This document shows, piece after piece, positions 26,002-35,261 of a DNA stretch of 64,000 bases. Origin of the DNA: an uncultured Thermoanaerobaculia bacterium (GTDB lineage: Bacteria > Acidobacteriota > Thermoanaerobaculia > Multivoradales > Multivoraceae); NCBI GenBank assembly GCA_951813015.1, contig CATOTG010000013.1, positions 1 to 64,000 of the forward strand, written 5' to 3'. The notes beneath the pieces were generated by a model that worked only from the letters and a program-made list of their open reading frames with translations, did not search any database and was not told the origin of the DNA. A program made the position numbers and the translations under genes. How positions within the stretch are numbered: the first letter of the stretch is position 1; every line of letters begins with the position of its first letter.

Positions 26002-29000
26002 CTAGAAGCGGAACCTCAGCGAGGCGCGGACCTGGCGCGGGCGCTGGAAGAAGCGCCGCACCGGGTAGACCTGACCGTCGCCGCCCCAGGAGCGTCGCCG
26101 CTGCTGGTTGGTGACGTTCAGCACGTCGACCCGGACTTCACCCCGCACGTCCCGGTAGCCCATGGGGAAGCCCCAGGCGCCGTTCAGATTCAGGGTGTAC
26201 TCGTCCGAAGTGAACCGCCCCTGCGTGCCCGGAGCATGCAGGTTGAAGCCGACGCCGTCGTTCGGCGTCCCGGGCTTCGGATCGTTGGGGTCGATCTTGA
26301 CGATCGACACACCCTCGCTCCGCACCCAGGGCGTTCCGGTCTGGAAGCTCAGGTGGCCCGACAACGTCAGGTCCTGGTTGCCGAGGCGCCAGGTCTTGAA
26401 GCCGAAGGAGTTGTAGATCCAGGTCCGGTCGTAGGTCTGGTTCAGGCCGCGCCGATTGATCATCGACACGGGGTAACCGATCCAGTCCGACAGCGCCTGG
26501 TTGCAGTCAACCGGGAAGAGTTCCGTCCGACCAGTGCGCCGGTCCGGAATCGTCTGGCCGACATCGCAGAGATCGATGATCTCCTGGTCCATCACCGCGC
26601 TCAGGTTCTCCAGGTAGCTGCTGTTCGTGTTGTTCCACCAGGCGCCTGCGCCGGTGGTGTCGGTCTCCGACCACGAGACGTTGTTGTAGAGCGCCCAGCC
26701 GTTGGCGAACCGCCGGTTGAGCTGTATCTGCAGACCCCGATAGCCGTTCTGGGCCGGGTCGGCAAGCGCCAGCGCCTCATCGTTGAGGTTTCGGTCGAGG
26801 CCCTTTGCCTCGCGGGCATCCGCCGAGTTGGTGACGATCTCCGCCAGGTCGTGGTAGTTGCCGGTAATGAAGATGTTCCGGCCCTTGTGATCGAGCTGGG
26901 TGTTGGAGAACATCATGTCCTGCATCTGCCAGTCGATGTACTTCACGTCAAGCGCCCAGTTCGGAGCGAATTGCCATTCGAGACCGAGGATCAGATCGTC
27001 CCGATAGTAGGGATCGATGTTGTGGCTCCAGATCTCGCAGTCCACGCCCGTCATCTCGCCGTCCCGGCAAGGACGGACCGCATCCCACATGAGTCCTGGG
27101 ACCAAGGTGCTCCAAGCGAAGTTGTAGCCGGGCAAGCCAGTTCCAACTGTGCCGGCGCGCCGTGTGTCTTCGCGATCGGGCGTCAGGCAGAAACCACTCG
27201 GGATGAACTGCGACACGAACGCCTCGTACGGATCGCAAAACAGCCAGACCTCGTAGCCCTCGTAACCGTTCCACTGGTCGTGCATGCCGCCGGCGGTGTC
27301 GCCGCCGCCGGAGATCCAGGCCTGGTTCAGCATGGCGTGGTACTGGCCCCAGTTCGCGGTCAACAGGAGTCTTCCGTCGCCCTTCACGTCGTAGGTCGCG
27401 TTGAAGCGCGGATCTGCATACGTGGAGTCCACGACCTTGCGGCGCACATCGTTCCAGCCCTCCTGGATTTCGGCGCGCACGCCAACGTTGAAGGTCCAGT
27501 GGTCACCGACGGTGAACCGGTCCCTCAGGTAAAAGGCGGTGTCCTTGATCTCTGCGTCACCGGTGCCGCGGCCGATGCAACTGCCCTCGTCAAAGTCCGT
27601 GCGGTGGATCTGGCCGTTTACCGTAGTGATCTCGACCGGTGTGAGTTCGGCACCGATTGTACCCTGGCAACTCAGCTTGGGCGAGTTGTAGTCGACGTAA
27701 GTGCAACCCCGACCGCGTTCTGTGCGTCCCAGAACGCTTGGGCTATCTGGAGAAGTGCCCGCGCCTCGGGTCAGCGAGCAGGTGTCGATGCCTTCCGTTC
27801 CGGCGCCGCCATAGCCGAACGGGTTGTAGGAGTCGTAGCCCCAGCCGTTCATGAACGACGTGCGGGCGTTCTCACCCTCCCACTTCGTGTCCTGGTAGTC
27901 GATGCCGTACTTCAGCTCGTGGTTCGCGCCGACGAACTGGGTCAGGCCGACGTTCGCCTGTTCGCGGGGGAAGGCGTTGAAGCCGAAACCGTCCGAGAGG
28001 ATCCAGCCGTTGTGCCAGGCGCCGAGGTTCTCACCGTCGACGTACACGTTGTAGTTGTTGCCCGGCCAGAAGAAGCCCTGCTCGGGGTCGAACGGGAAGC
28101 GGAGACCGAAGTTCGCGTCGCCGCCGGAGGTGTCCAACTCCGTGTGGCCCGCTTCGGGACCGCGGTCGAGCGCCTTGGCCTGCAGGCAGGTCATCACCAT
28201 CTCGGCCGGAACACTCGGAAGGTGGTTGAGGCCGAGCCAGTCGAGAATCGGCATGCCGTCGACGTTCAGGATGTCAGGGTTCTCCTGCGCCAGCGTGTTG
28301 TGGCAGCCCAGGAACTTGTTCTCCTGGGTCTCCTGCTGGGCAACCTTCATCTCGAGGAACCAGTTGGACGAGATCGCCCAGTTCCAGTTCAGGGTCGCCA
28401 GGGTGCTGTCGTTCTCGTGCGGCGTCGGGGTCCAGTAGTCGAACGACTGCGGGTTGAAGTAGTTCCGGAACGTCGGCGTCTCGATCGTCGAACCGTTGAA
28501 CGAGTGCGCAGCGCTCGACTGGAGGTTCAGCTTGAGAATCCGCGTGTCGTCGAACAGGCTGATGTCGTACGGGTCGCCACCGATCAGCCGCTCCGCGTAG
28601 GCGTCGTCGAACTCGCTGTAGCCGGTGTAGAACCAGAACTTGTCGCGCATGATGGGGCCGCCGAGCGAGACCTCGAAGCCGTCGCTGGCGCCGGCCCACT
28701 CGGAGCCGCCGGGGCGGCAGGGTTCGAGTTCGCGGGAACCGTCGGTGCCGCCGGGGATCAGCCCGCGGCCTTCATCGCGCTCGTCGCCGTGGCAGCGCTT
28801 GAACCAGTCCGCAGGGTAGGGCTTGTTCGTCCGCTCGGTGAGCGAGGGCTGGTCCTTGTAGTCCGCGCCCCAGTCGATCCTCTGGTGGTTCCAGAGCGTG
28901 TCGGCGTGCCAGCGGTTGGTGCCGGACTTGACGATCACGTTGGTCGCGGAACCGACGTAGCGGCCGTACTCGGCGGAGGAGCCGCCGGCTTCCATCGAAA

Positions 29001-29625
29001 CCTCGGTCAGGGCCGTGGTCGGCACGCGGACGCGGCTGCCGCCGAACTTGGCGAAGGTCGTGTCGACGCCGTCGATGAACACGCCCTGGTCGGCGAAGTG
29101 GGCGCCGTTGACTGACGGACGGGTCTGCTGGATGTCGTCGTTCTCCGCGTCGGCGGTGACGCCGGGAAGAGCGTTGATGATGCCGTAGTAGGTCCGGGTC
29201 GTGCCGCCGATCTGCTCGCCGATTTCGCCGGAGACGGTGGCGCCGGCCGAGACGTTGAACTTGTCGACCATGGGCGTCTCGCCGGTGACGGTGACCTCGC
29301 CCTCGATCGCGGCCTGAAGGGTGACGTTGAGGTCTTTCCGGTCGCCGGCGACGGCATGCACCTCGGCGCGGGCTTCGCCCAGGCCTTCGAGCGTGGCAGT
29401 CAACGTGTAATCGCCCGGAACCACGCCGAGGAAGCGGTAGGAACCGTTCTCGTCGGTGATGCCGAACTTGTCGCCGCGCTCGCCACTCAGGGTGACGCTC
29501 ACGCCGGGCAGCGGAGAGCCGCCGGGGTCTACTACTTGGCCGCTGATCGTCGCGGTTTCCGGCGCGTCTGCGAACAGGCAGACGGGCAGCAGAACCAGCA
29601 GCGCGGCCAGGAACAGTCGCTTCAT
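26002..29625 (-). CDS. TonB-dependent receptor, Oar-like (copy 5, intact)
   Basis: 1207 aa from ATG 29625 (AGGAGAAGGAC upstream). The signal peptide (MKRLFLAALLVLLPVCLFADA) differs from copy 4, but from DAPETATISG the two are nearly identical for about 500 residues. The carboxypeptidase-regulatory domain, plug and barrel are present, and it ends RASLRFRF. Differences from copy 4 cluster in GTEGIDTCSLTRGAGTSPDSP and in an insertion YEAFVSQFIPSGFCLTPDRE, probably surface loops. Its upstream region is unrelated to that of copies 3 and 4, so its regulation may differ. Confidence 0.93.
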   Translation of the reverse strand: MKRLFLAALLVLLPVCLFADAPETATISGQVVDPGGSPLPGVSVTLSGERGDKFGITDENGSYRFLGVVPGDYTLTATLEGLGEARAEVHAVAGDRKDLNVTLQAAIEGEVTVTGETPMVDKFNVSAGATVSGEIGEQIGGTTRTYYGIINALPGVTADAENDDIQQTRPSVNGAHFADQGVFIDGVDTTFAKFGGSRVRVPTTALTEVSMEAGGSSAEYGRYVGSATNVIVKSGTNRWHADTLWNHQRIDWGADYKDQPSLTERTNKPYPADWFKRCHGDERDEGRGLIPGGTDGSRELEPCRPGGSEWAGASDGFEVSLGGPIMRDKFWFYTGYSEFDDAYAERLIGGDPYDISLFDDTRILKLNLQSSAAHSFNGSTIETPTFRNYFNPQSFDYWTPTPHENDSTLATLNWNWAISSNWFLEMKVAQQETQENKFLGCHNTLAQENPDILNVDGMPILDWLGLNHLPSVPAEMVMTCLQAKALDRGPEAGHTELDTSGGDANFGLRFPFDPEQGFFWPGNNYNVYVDGENLGAWHNGWILSDGFGFNAFPREQANVGLTQFVGANHELKYGIDYQDTKWEGENARTSFMNGWGYDSYNPFGYGGAGTEGIDTCSLTRGAGTSPDSPSVLGRTERGRGCTYVDYNSPKLSCQGTIGAELTPVEITTVNGQIHRTDFDEGSCIGRGTGDAEIKDTAFYLRDRFTVGDHWTFNVGVRAEIQEGWNDVRRKVVDSTYADPRFNATYDVKGDGRLLLTANWGQYHAMLNQAWISGGGDTAGGMHDQWNGYEGYEVWLFCDPYEAFVSQFIPSGFCLTPDREDTRRAGTVGTGLPGYNFAWSTLVPGLMWDAVRPCRDGEMTGVDCEIWSHNIDPYYRDDLILGLEWQFAPNWALDVKYIDWQMQDMMFSNTQLDHKGRNIFITGNYHDLAEIVTNSADAREAKGLDRNLNDEALALADPAQNGYRGLQIQLNRRFANGWALYNNVSWSETDTTGAGAWWNNTNSSYLENLSAVMDQEIIDLCDVGQTIPDRRTGRTELFPVDCNQALSDWIGYPVSMINRRGLNQTYDRTWIYNSFGFKTWRLGNQDLTLSGHLSFQTGTPWVRSEGVSIVKIDPNDPKPGTPNDGVGFNLHAPGTQGRFTSDEYTLNLNGAWGFPMGYRDVRGEVRVDVLNVTNQQRRRSWGGDGQVYPVRRFFQRPRQVRASLRFRF

Positions 29626-29796
29626 CTCAGTCCTTCTCCTTGTGGTTGGATGAGCCAACGATTGAAATTGGTCACGCATCCTCACCGACTCTTGAGGCTC
29701 GTGTCAAATCAGGGCGCGAGCAGAGTCCTGACGGCCTCCGGAATCCAACATACTGGTTCGTGATTCAGCGTTCTGGACTCCGTCTCGATAATCTCC

Positions 29797-31578
29797 ATGC
29801 CCATGCACGAGCTGCTACTCCTGTTCTTTTCATGGCTGGTCGTCACGGCGGGAGGGGAGTCGGCCGCGTTCGAGGAAGTCGGTGAGGAACTGGGAGTCGA
29901 CTTCGTCCACTTCAACGGGATGACGGGGCAGCTCTACACCGCGGAGGTAGTCGGTCCTGGCGTCGCCCTGATCGACTACGACAACGACGGCGACCTGGAC
30001 ATCTACCTGGGCCAGGGCCGAGGGTTCGAGGGTGACGAGAGCCGCGCGCCGGTGTTCGCGCGCCAGGCCGGGGCGCCGGCGGGCGACCGCATCTTCCGCA
30101 ACGAACTGGAGGTTGCCGGCGAGACCGAACTGCGGTTCGTCGACGTCACGGCCGAGCTGGGTCTTGAGGCTCCCGGCTACAACATCGGCGTTGCGGCCGG
30201 GGACTACGACCGGGACGGGTACGTCGACCTGTACGTGACCAACCTGGGGTCGAATCACCTGCTCCGCAACGTCGGCGGCGCCGGTTTCGAAGACGTGACC
30301 GAGAGCGCCGGGGCGGACGACCGGCGCTTCAGCGTCCCCGCGACCTTCTTCGACTACGACGCCGACGGCTGGCTCGACCTCTACGTTGGCAACTACCACC
30401 GGTTTCACCGCGCGAACCGGAAGCGGTGCTTCCTGACCGGCGGTCAGCCGGACTACTGCGGGCCGCTCAGCCAGCCGGCGGAGGGCGACCGCCTGCTGCG
30501 CAACCTCGGCGACGGCGCCTTCCTCGACGTGACGCAGAGGTCGGGGCTGGCGGGGCCGCCGCACACCGCCCTGGGCGCCGCGGCGGTCGACTTCAACGGC
30601 GACGGCCTGGTCGACCTCTACGTCGCCAACGACCAGATGGCGAACCAGCTCTGGCTCAACCAGGGCGACGGCGCCTTCGTCGAGGACGCGGTGTTTGCCG
30701 GCGCCGCCTTCGACCGGGAGGGGCGGGCACAAGCGAGCATGGGCGTCGCGGTAGCGGACTTCGACGGCAACGGTGCGCCGGACATCTTCCTCTCCCACCT
30801 GGTCCGGGAACACAACACGCTGTACCTGAACGACGGGGAAGGACTGTTCGCGGACCGTTCGCGCGAGGGAGGCCTCGTGGATCCGAGCTGGCCGATGACG
30901 GGGTTCGGGACGGCGCCGCTCGACTACGACGGGGACGGCGTGCTCGACCTGTTCGTCGTCAACGGCGCGGTGCGGCGGATCGAGAGCCAGGTCGAAGCCG
31001 GCGACCCGCATCCCCTGCGCATGGAGAACCAGCTCTTCCGGGGTCTCGGCGGCGGCCGTTTCGAGACCGTTCCGGCCGCGGAGCGCGAGCATCCGGTTCT
31101 GAGCGAAGTCAGTCGCGGCCTTGCGGTCGGCGACCTGGACAACGACGGCGATCCGGACCTCGTGATGACGAACAACGGCGGCCGGGCAAGGGTGCTGCTG
31201 AATCGCCGGCCTGCCGGCGGGGCCTGGCTCGGGGTGCGGCTGGTGGCCGACGTGGAGCACTGCGCCGCCGACACCGGATGCGCCCGCGTTGCGGCCGGCA
31301 GTCGGAGTCGGGAACAGTCTTCCGGGCGGCGGTTCCTCGACGTCTACGGTGCGCGCGCCCGGATTGCGGGGCGCAGCGGCTGGCAGTGGGCACACACGGA
31401 CGGCAGCTACGCCGCGGCCAGCGATCCCCGCCTGCTGTTCTCGCTGACTGCCGGCGCGGCTCCCGCGACGGTCGAAGTCGTCTGGCCGGACAGCGCCCTT
31501 GAGGTGTTCGTCCGATTGACGCCGAACCGCTACCACCTGTTGCGCCGGGGCGCCGGGACGGCCGTGGAGACGCGGTGA
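29797..31578 (+). CDS. CRTAC1 family FG-GAP/ASPIC-UnbV secreted protein
   Basis: 593 aa from ATG 29797 (a second ATG at 29803). Signal peptide (ELLLLFFSWLVVTAGGES). Repeated FG-GAP/VCBS units carry Ca-binding loops (DYDNDGDLDIYLG, DYDRDGYVDLY, DYDADGWLDLY, DFNGDGLVDLY, DFDGNGAPDIF, DYDGDGVLDLF, DLDNDGDPDLV). The C-terminal ASPIC/UnbV domain contains HTDGSYAAASDPRLLF and ends with YHLLRRG. First gene of a five-gene plus-strand operon that alternates CRTAC1 and TPR proteins. No lipobox, unlike its paralogue at 33510. Reaction unknown. It is divergent from receptor copy 5 across a 171-bp gap in which I see no clear promoter. Confidence 0.88.
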   Translation: MPMHELLLLFFSWLVVTAGGESAAFEEVGEELGVDFVHFNGMTGQLYTAEVVGPGVALIDYDNDGDLDIYLGQGRGFEGDESRAPVFARQAGAPAGDRIFRNELEVAGETELRFVDVTAELGLEAPGYNIGVAAGDYDRDGYVDLYVTNLGSNHLLRNVGGAGFEDVTESAGADDRRFSVPATFFDYDADGWLDLYVGNYHRFHRANRKRCFLTGGQPDYCGPLSQPAEGDRLLRNLGDGAFLDVTQRSGLAGPPHTALGAAAVDFNGDGLVDLYVANDQMANQLWLNQGDGAFVEDAVFAGAAFDREGRAQASMGVAVADFDGNGAPDIFLSHLVREHNTLYLNDGEGLFADRSREGGLVDPSWPMTGFGTAPLDYDGDGVLDLFVVNGAVRRIESQVEAGDPHPLRMENQLFRGLGGGRFETVPAAEREHPVLSEVSRGLAVGDLDNDGDPDLVMTNNGGRARVLLNRRPAGGAWLGVRLVADVEHCAADTGCARVAAGSRSREQSSGRRFLDVYGARARIAGRSGWQWAHTDGSYAAASDPRLLFSLTAGAAPATVEVVWPDSALEVFVRLTPNRYHLLRRGAGTAVETR

Positions 31579-31732
31579 TCTGGCGGGCACGAATGTCCGG
31601 CAGGGGCCGTGGATGCACTTTCCCTCCTGCTCCCGTGTTGTCCTCAGGCGCCTTCCCGGTTCAAGCGTCCGACCCGCCGCAAAGGCCTGCGAGCCGAGAA
31701 CTGGAGAGCCTGCGCATCCGGAGCTGCAGCAG

Positions 31733-33481
31733 GTGAGGATCGCATTGCGCCGCAAGTTTGGGGGGCCGGAGTTCCCGGCTGTCGTTCGGGCTCTCGGTCT
31801 CGCCGCTGCCGCCTTCGGCGCCGTCCCGGCTCTCGGCCAGGAGCTTGCCCCGGAGGCCGGCATCGCCCGCGTCCAGTCATCGCTCGCCATCGACGCCGTA
31901 CCGGCGCCGCGCCTCGATCACCTGGAACCGGATGTCGGCCGGCAGTTCGAGGAGGACCGCGTCGCGGTCGCGGCCGCTCTGGCGGGCGCCGCCGAGGAGG
32001 CGCAGGCCCAGGCAGCCGCAAACGCCTTTGCCGATCTCTGCCTGCGCTACCTGCACTACGAGTTCTACGGCGCCGCCTCGGTCTGCCTGGAGCAGCTCCG
32101 GGCCCTCGCCCCCGGCGACTTCCAGTGGGCGTACTACGAGCTGTTGCTGCACGATGCGACCGGCGACCTGGAGCAGGCGCGCGCGAGCGCCGGCGCCGCA
32201 CTCGATCTGCGGCCGGGCGATGTTCCTACCCTGATTCGCGCCGGCGATCTGCTGCTGGCCGAAGGCGAGCTCGACGCGGCGGAAGCTGCCTACGGCAGGG
32301 CCGCCTCGGGACGGCCGGAGAGCGCGGCGGCCCGCTTCGGCCTCGGGCGGGTGGCTCTGGAGCGGGGCGATGCCACGCGGGCCGTCCAGATCCTCGAAGC
32401 CGTGGCGGCCACGCAGCCCGAGGGCAGCATCGTCCATCATCACCTCGGCATGGCTCTGCGCGCGGCGGGCGATCCGGATCGGGCGCGGGCTGAACTGGCC
32501 CGGAACCGGCAGGCGCCGATCGCGGTCCTCGATCCGCTGCGCGAACGCCTCGATCTTCTCGGCGTCAAGCAGGAGGCGGTGTTCGACCGCGCCGTGCGTT
32601 CCGCGCGATCGGGCGACCATGCCGAGGCGATCAGCCTCTACGAGCAACTGCTCGCGACAGACGATCGGGATGTGGAGGTCCACTTCAACCTGGCCCGGTC
32701 CCTGATCGAGACGGGCGATTCTGGCGGAGCGGAGAGGCACCTGCGCCGCGCAATCGAGGTGCGGCCGGACTACGGCGCCGCGCACTTCAACCTCGCGCTG
32801 CTTCTGGGCCGCGCCGGCCGCGCGGTCGAGGCCGCGGCTCACCTGGAGCGGGCCGCGGACCTCGATCCAGAGAACCTGCCCTGGCGATTGGCCCGAGCGC
32901 GGGCTCGGGCGGACGCCGGCAATGCCGCCGGCGCGATTGCCGAACTCGAAGAGGTCGTCGAGTTCGACCCGGGCCTTGTCGAAGCGCGGCGGACGCTGGC
33001 GGCGCTGCTGGTCGGGACGGGCGAGCCCGAGCGGGCCGCCGTCCAGCTCGAGGCTCTGGTGGCGCTGACCCCCGACGATTTTGCCGCTCGCTTCAACCTC
33101 GGTCTGATGCAGTTCCAGGCTGGCCTCTACGTCGACTGCCGGGCGACGCTCGAAGCGGCGCTGGAGCGCGTTCCCGGCGATGTCGCCGTGCGGCACTTGC
33201 TGGCGCGGCTCCTGGCCACCAGTCCGGTTCCGGGGGCGCTCGACGGTGTCCGTGCAGTGGAACTGGCGGAGGCCGTGGTGGCCGAGCAGCCGGTCCTGGA
33301 CCACCTGGAGACGCTGGCAATGGCCCTGGCGGCGGCAGGCCGTTTCGACGAGGCGGTCGCTCGACAACAGGAGGCCTTGGAACTGGAGCGCAGGTCGACC
33401 GGCCTCAACTCGGGCGAACGACGACACCGCCTGGACCTCTACCTGGCCCGGCAGCCTCTGCGGGCGCCGGCGAGACCGTAG
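31733..33481 (+). CDS. TPR-repeat secreted protein
   Basis: 582 aa from GTG 31733, chosen because GGAG lies 9 nt upstream and a signal peptide follows directly (VVRALGLAAAAFGAVPALGQ). The open frame extends to an ATG at 31613, but the extra 40 residues look non-coding. The N-terminal module (LCLRYLHYEFYGAASVCLEQLRALAPGDFQWAYY) parallels that of the two TPR lipoproteins. About ten TPR units follow, for example HFNLALLLGRAGRAVEAAAHLERAADLDP. It lies between two CRTAC1 genes, with 28 bp to the next start. Likely a periplasmic scaffold. Confidence 0.82.
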   Translation: MRIALRRKFGGPEFPAVVRALGLAAAAFGAVPALGQELAPEAGIARVQSSLAIDAVPAPRLDHLEPDVGRQFEEDRVAVAAALAGAAEEAQAQAAANAFADLCLRYLHYEFYGAASVCLEQLRALAPGDFQWAYYELLLHDATGDLEQARASAGAALDLRPGDVPTLIRAGDLLLAEGELDAAEAAYGRAASGRPESAAARFGLGRVALERGDATRAVQILEAVAATQPEGSIVHHHLGMALRAAGDPDRARAELARNRQAPIAVLDPLRERLDLLGVKQEAVFDRAVRSARSGDHAEAISLYEQLLATDDRDVEVHFNLARSLIETGDSGGAERHLRRAIEVRPDYGAAHFNLALLLGRAGRAVEAAAHLERAADLDPENLPWRLARARARADAGNAAGAIAELEEVVEFDPGLVEARRTLAALLVGTGEPERAAVQLEALVALTPDDFAARFNLGLMQFQAGLYVDCRATLEAALERVPGDVAVRHLLARLLATSPVPGALDGVRAVELAEAVVAEQPVLDHLETLAMALAAAGRFDEAVARQQEALELERRSTGLNSGERRHRLDLYLARQPLRAPARP

Positions 33482-33509
33482 CCTGGACCGGGCGATCAGG
33501 ACATACCCC

Positions 33510-35261
33510 TTGCAGCGAGACCACCCCATTGCTTCGGCGACGATCCGTCCGTTGTTCGCGGCGGCTCTGGCCGCGGCATGCGCTGGCGACGGCGCCGAGA
33601 CGGTCTCCTCGACCGGTGCTGCGGACTCGCTCGCTTCAGGCGATCCGGCGGCGATTCTGTTCGAGGATCGCGCCGCGGACTCGGGGGTCGACTTCGTCCA
33701 CTGGAATGGCGCGGCGGGCCGGTTCTTCCTGCCCGAGATCATGGGCGCGGGAGCGGCCTTTGTCGATATCGACGCGGATGGCGATCTCGACGTGTTCCTG
33801 GTTCAGGGGGAGAACCTTGAGCTGGCCGGCGCCGCCGGCGGCGACAGGGATCATCCGGGTGACCGGCTGTTCCGCAACGAGTTGTCGGAAACCGGCGACC
33901 TCCGATTCACCGACGTTTCGGCGGCGGCCGGATTCGCGCCCGGGGGCTACGGCATGGGAGCGGCGGTCGCGGACATGGACGCGGACGGACGGGTGGACCT
34001 CTACGTGACGAATGTCGGACCGAACCGGATGTGGCGGAACCTCGGCGGCGTCCGCTTCGAAGATGTGACCGATGCCGCCGGCGTGGGGGATGCGGCGTGG
34101 AGCGTGCCGGCCGTGTTCCTGGACGCCGACCGCGACGGCGACTTCGACCTGTTCGTGGGCAACTACGTCGAGTTCAATCGGGGCGCGCATACGGCCTGCA
34201 CGGCTGCGGGAGGGGGCCTGGACTACTGCGGCCCGAGGAGCTTCGCCGCCGTGCCGGATCGCTACTTCCGAAACCGGGGCGGCGGCCGGTTCGAGGAGGC
34301 CGGTTCGGCGGTGGGGGTGACCGGTGCCTACGGGTACGCCCTGGGCGCCATCGCGCTGGACGCCGACACCGACGGTCTGCTCGACCTGTACGTGGCGAAC
34401 GACTTGTCTGCGAACCAGTTGTGGTTGAACCGTGGCGGCCGGTTCGACGAGGGGGCGCGGCTGGCGGGTGTGGCGGTCAACGCCGCCGGCGTCGCCGAGG
34501 CCGGAATGGGGGTCGACGCGGCCGACTTCGACGGCGACGGGGATGAAGACCTGATCGTCTCCCACCTGACGGGCGAAACGAACACGCTCTACCGCAACGA
34601 CGGAGGCGGGATGTTCACGGACGCCAGTATCGTTTCGCGCCTGGGGGCGCCCAGCTTGCCGCGGACGGGCTTCGGCGCCGGCTGGATCGACTACGACAAC
34701 GATGGCCTGCTCGATTTCCTGGTCGTCAACGGAGCGGTACGGGGTCAGCGAGAAGCGGCGGACGTGGGCTTCGGACAGCCGAACCAACTGTTCCGCAATC
34801 TGGGCGAAGGTCGGTTCGAGGAGGTCTCGGCCGCGGTCGGGCCGGCCCTTGTCGAACCGCTCACTTCACGCGGCGCTGCGTTCGGCGACGTGGACAACGA
34901 CGGCGACGTCGACGTCCTGGTGACGAACAACGCGGGGCCGGTCCAACTGCTGATCAATCTCGTCGGCCAGGACCGGGCCTGGATCGGTCTGCGGGCGGTC
35001 GAGCCCGATCCTGACCGCGACGCTCTCGGCAGCCTGGTGGAAGTGCGGCTCAGCGGCGGCAGGCGCTTGGTTCGCCGGGTGAGGACGGCGAGGAGCTACG
35101 CCTCGTCCAGCGATCCGCGGGTCATCTTCGGTCTGGGCGATGCGGAGGGAGTGGCCGAGGTGCGCGTGCGGTGGCTGGGCGGCCTCGAGGAGAGCTTCGG
35201 ACCCCTGGCGATCCGGCGCTACCACACGCTGCGCCGCGGCGAAGGCGTTCCGGTCCGATGA
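33510..35261 (+). CDS. CRTAC1 family FG-GAP/ASPIC-UnbV lipoprotein
   Basis: 583 aa from TTG 33510, with AGGA at the right distance; frame upstream of it is antisense-like coding of the TPR gene in another frame. Lipobox LAAAC (FAAALAAACAGDG). The mature part opens with FEDRAADSGVDFVHWNG. FG-GAP loops such as DIDADGDLDVFL, DMDADGRVDLY, DADRDGDFDLF, DFDGDGDEDL and DYDNDGLLDFL follow, then the ASPIC/UnbV domain (RTARSYASSSDPRVIF). Close paralogue of the broken gene at 6117-7920. Its TGA overlaps the next ATG (ATGA at 35258-35261). Confidence 0.88.
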   Translation: MQRDHPIASATIRPLFAAALAAACAGDGAETVSSTGAADSLASGDPAAILFEDRAADSGVDFVHWNGAAGRFFLPEIMGAGAAFVDIDADGDLDVFLVQGENLELAGAAGGDRDHPGDRLFRNELSETGDLRFTDVSAAAGFAPGGYGMGAAVADMDADGRVDLYVTNVGPNRMWRNLGGVRFEDVTDAAGVGDAAWSVPAVFLDADRDGDFDLFVGNYVEFNRGAHTACTAAGGGLDYCGPRSFAAVPDRYFRNRGGGRFEEAGSAVGVTGAYGYALGAIALDADTDGLLDLYVANDLSANQLWLNRGGRFDEGARLAGVAVNAAGVAEAGMGVDAADFDGDGDEDLIVSHLTGETNTLYRNDGGGMFTDASIVSRLGAPSLPRTGFGAGWIDYDNDGLLDFLVVNGAVRGQREAADVGFGQPNQLFRNLGEGRFEEVSAAVGPALVEPLTSRGAAFGDVDNDGDVDVLVTNNAGPVQLLINLVGQDRAWIGLRAVEPDPDRDALGSLVEVRLSGGRRLVRRVRTARSYASSSDPRVIFGLGDAEGVAEVRVRWLGGLEESFGPLAIRRYHTLRRGEGVPVR

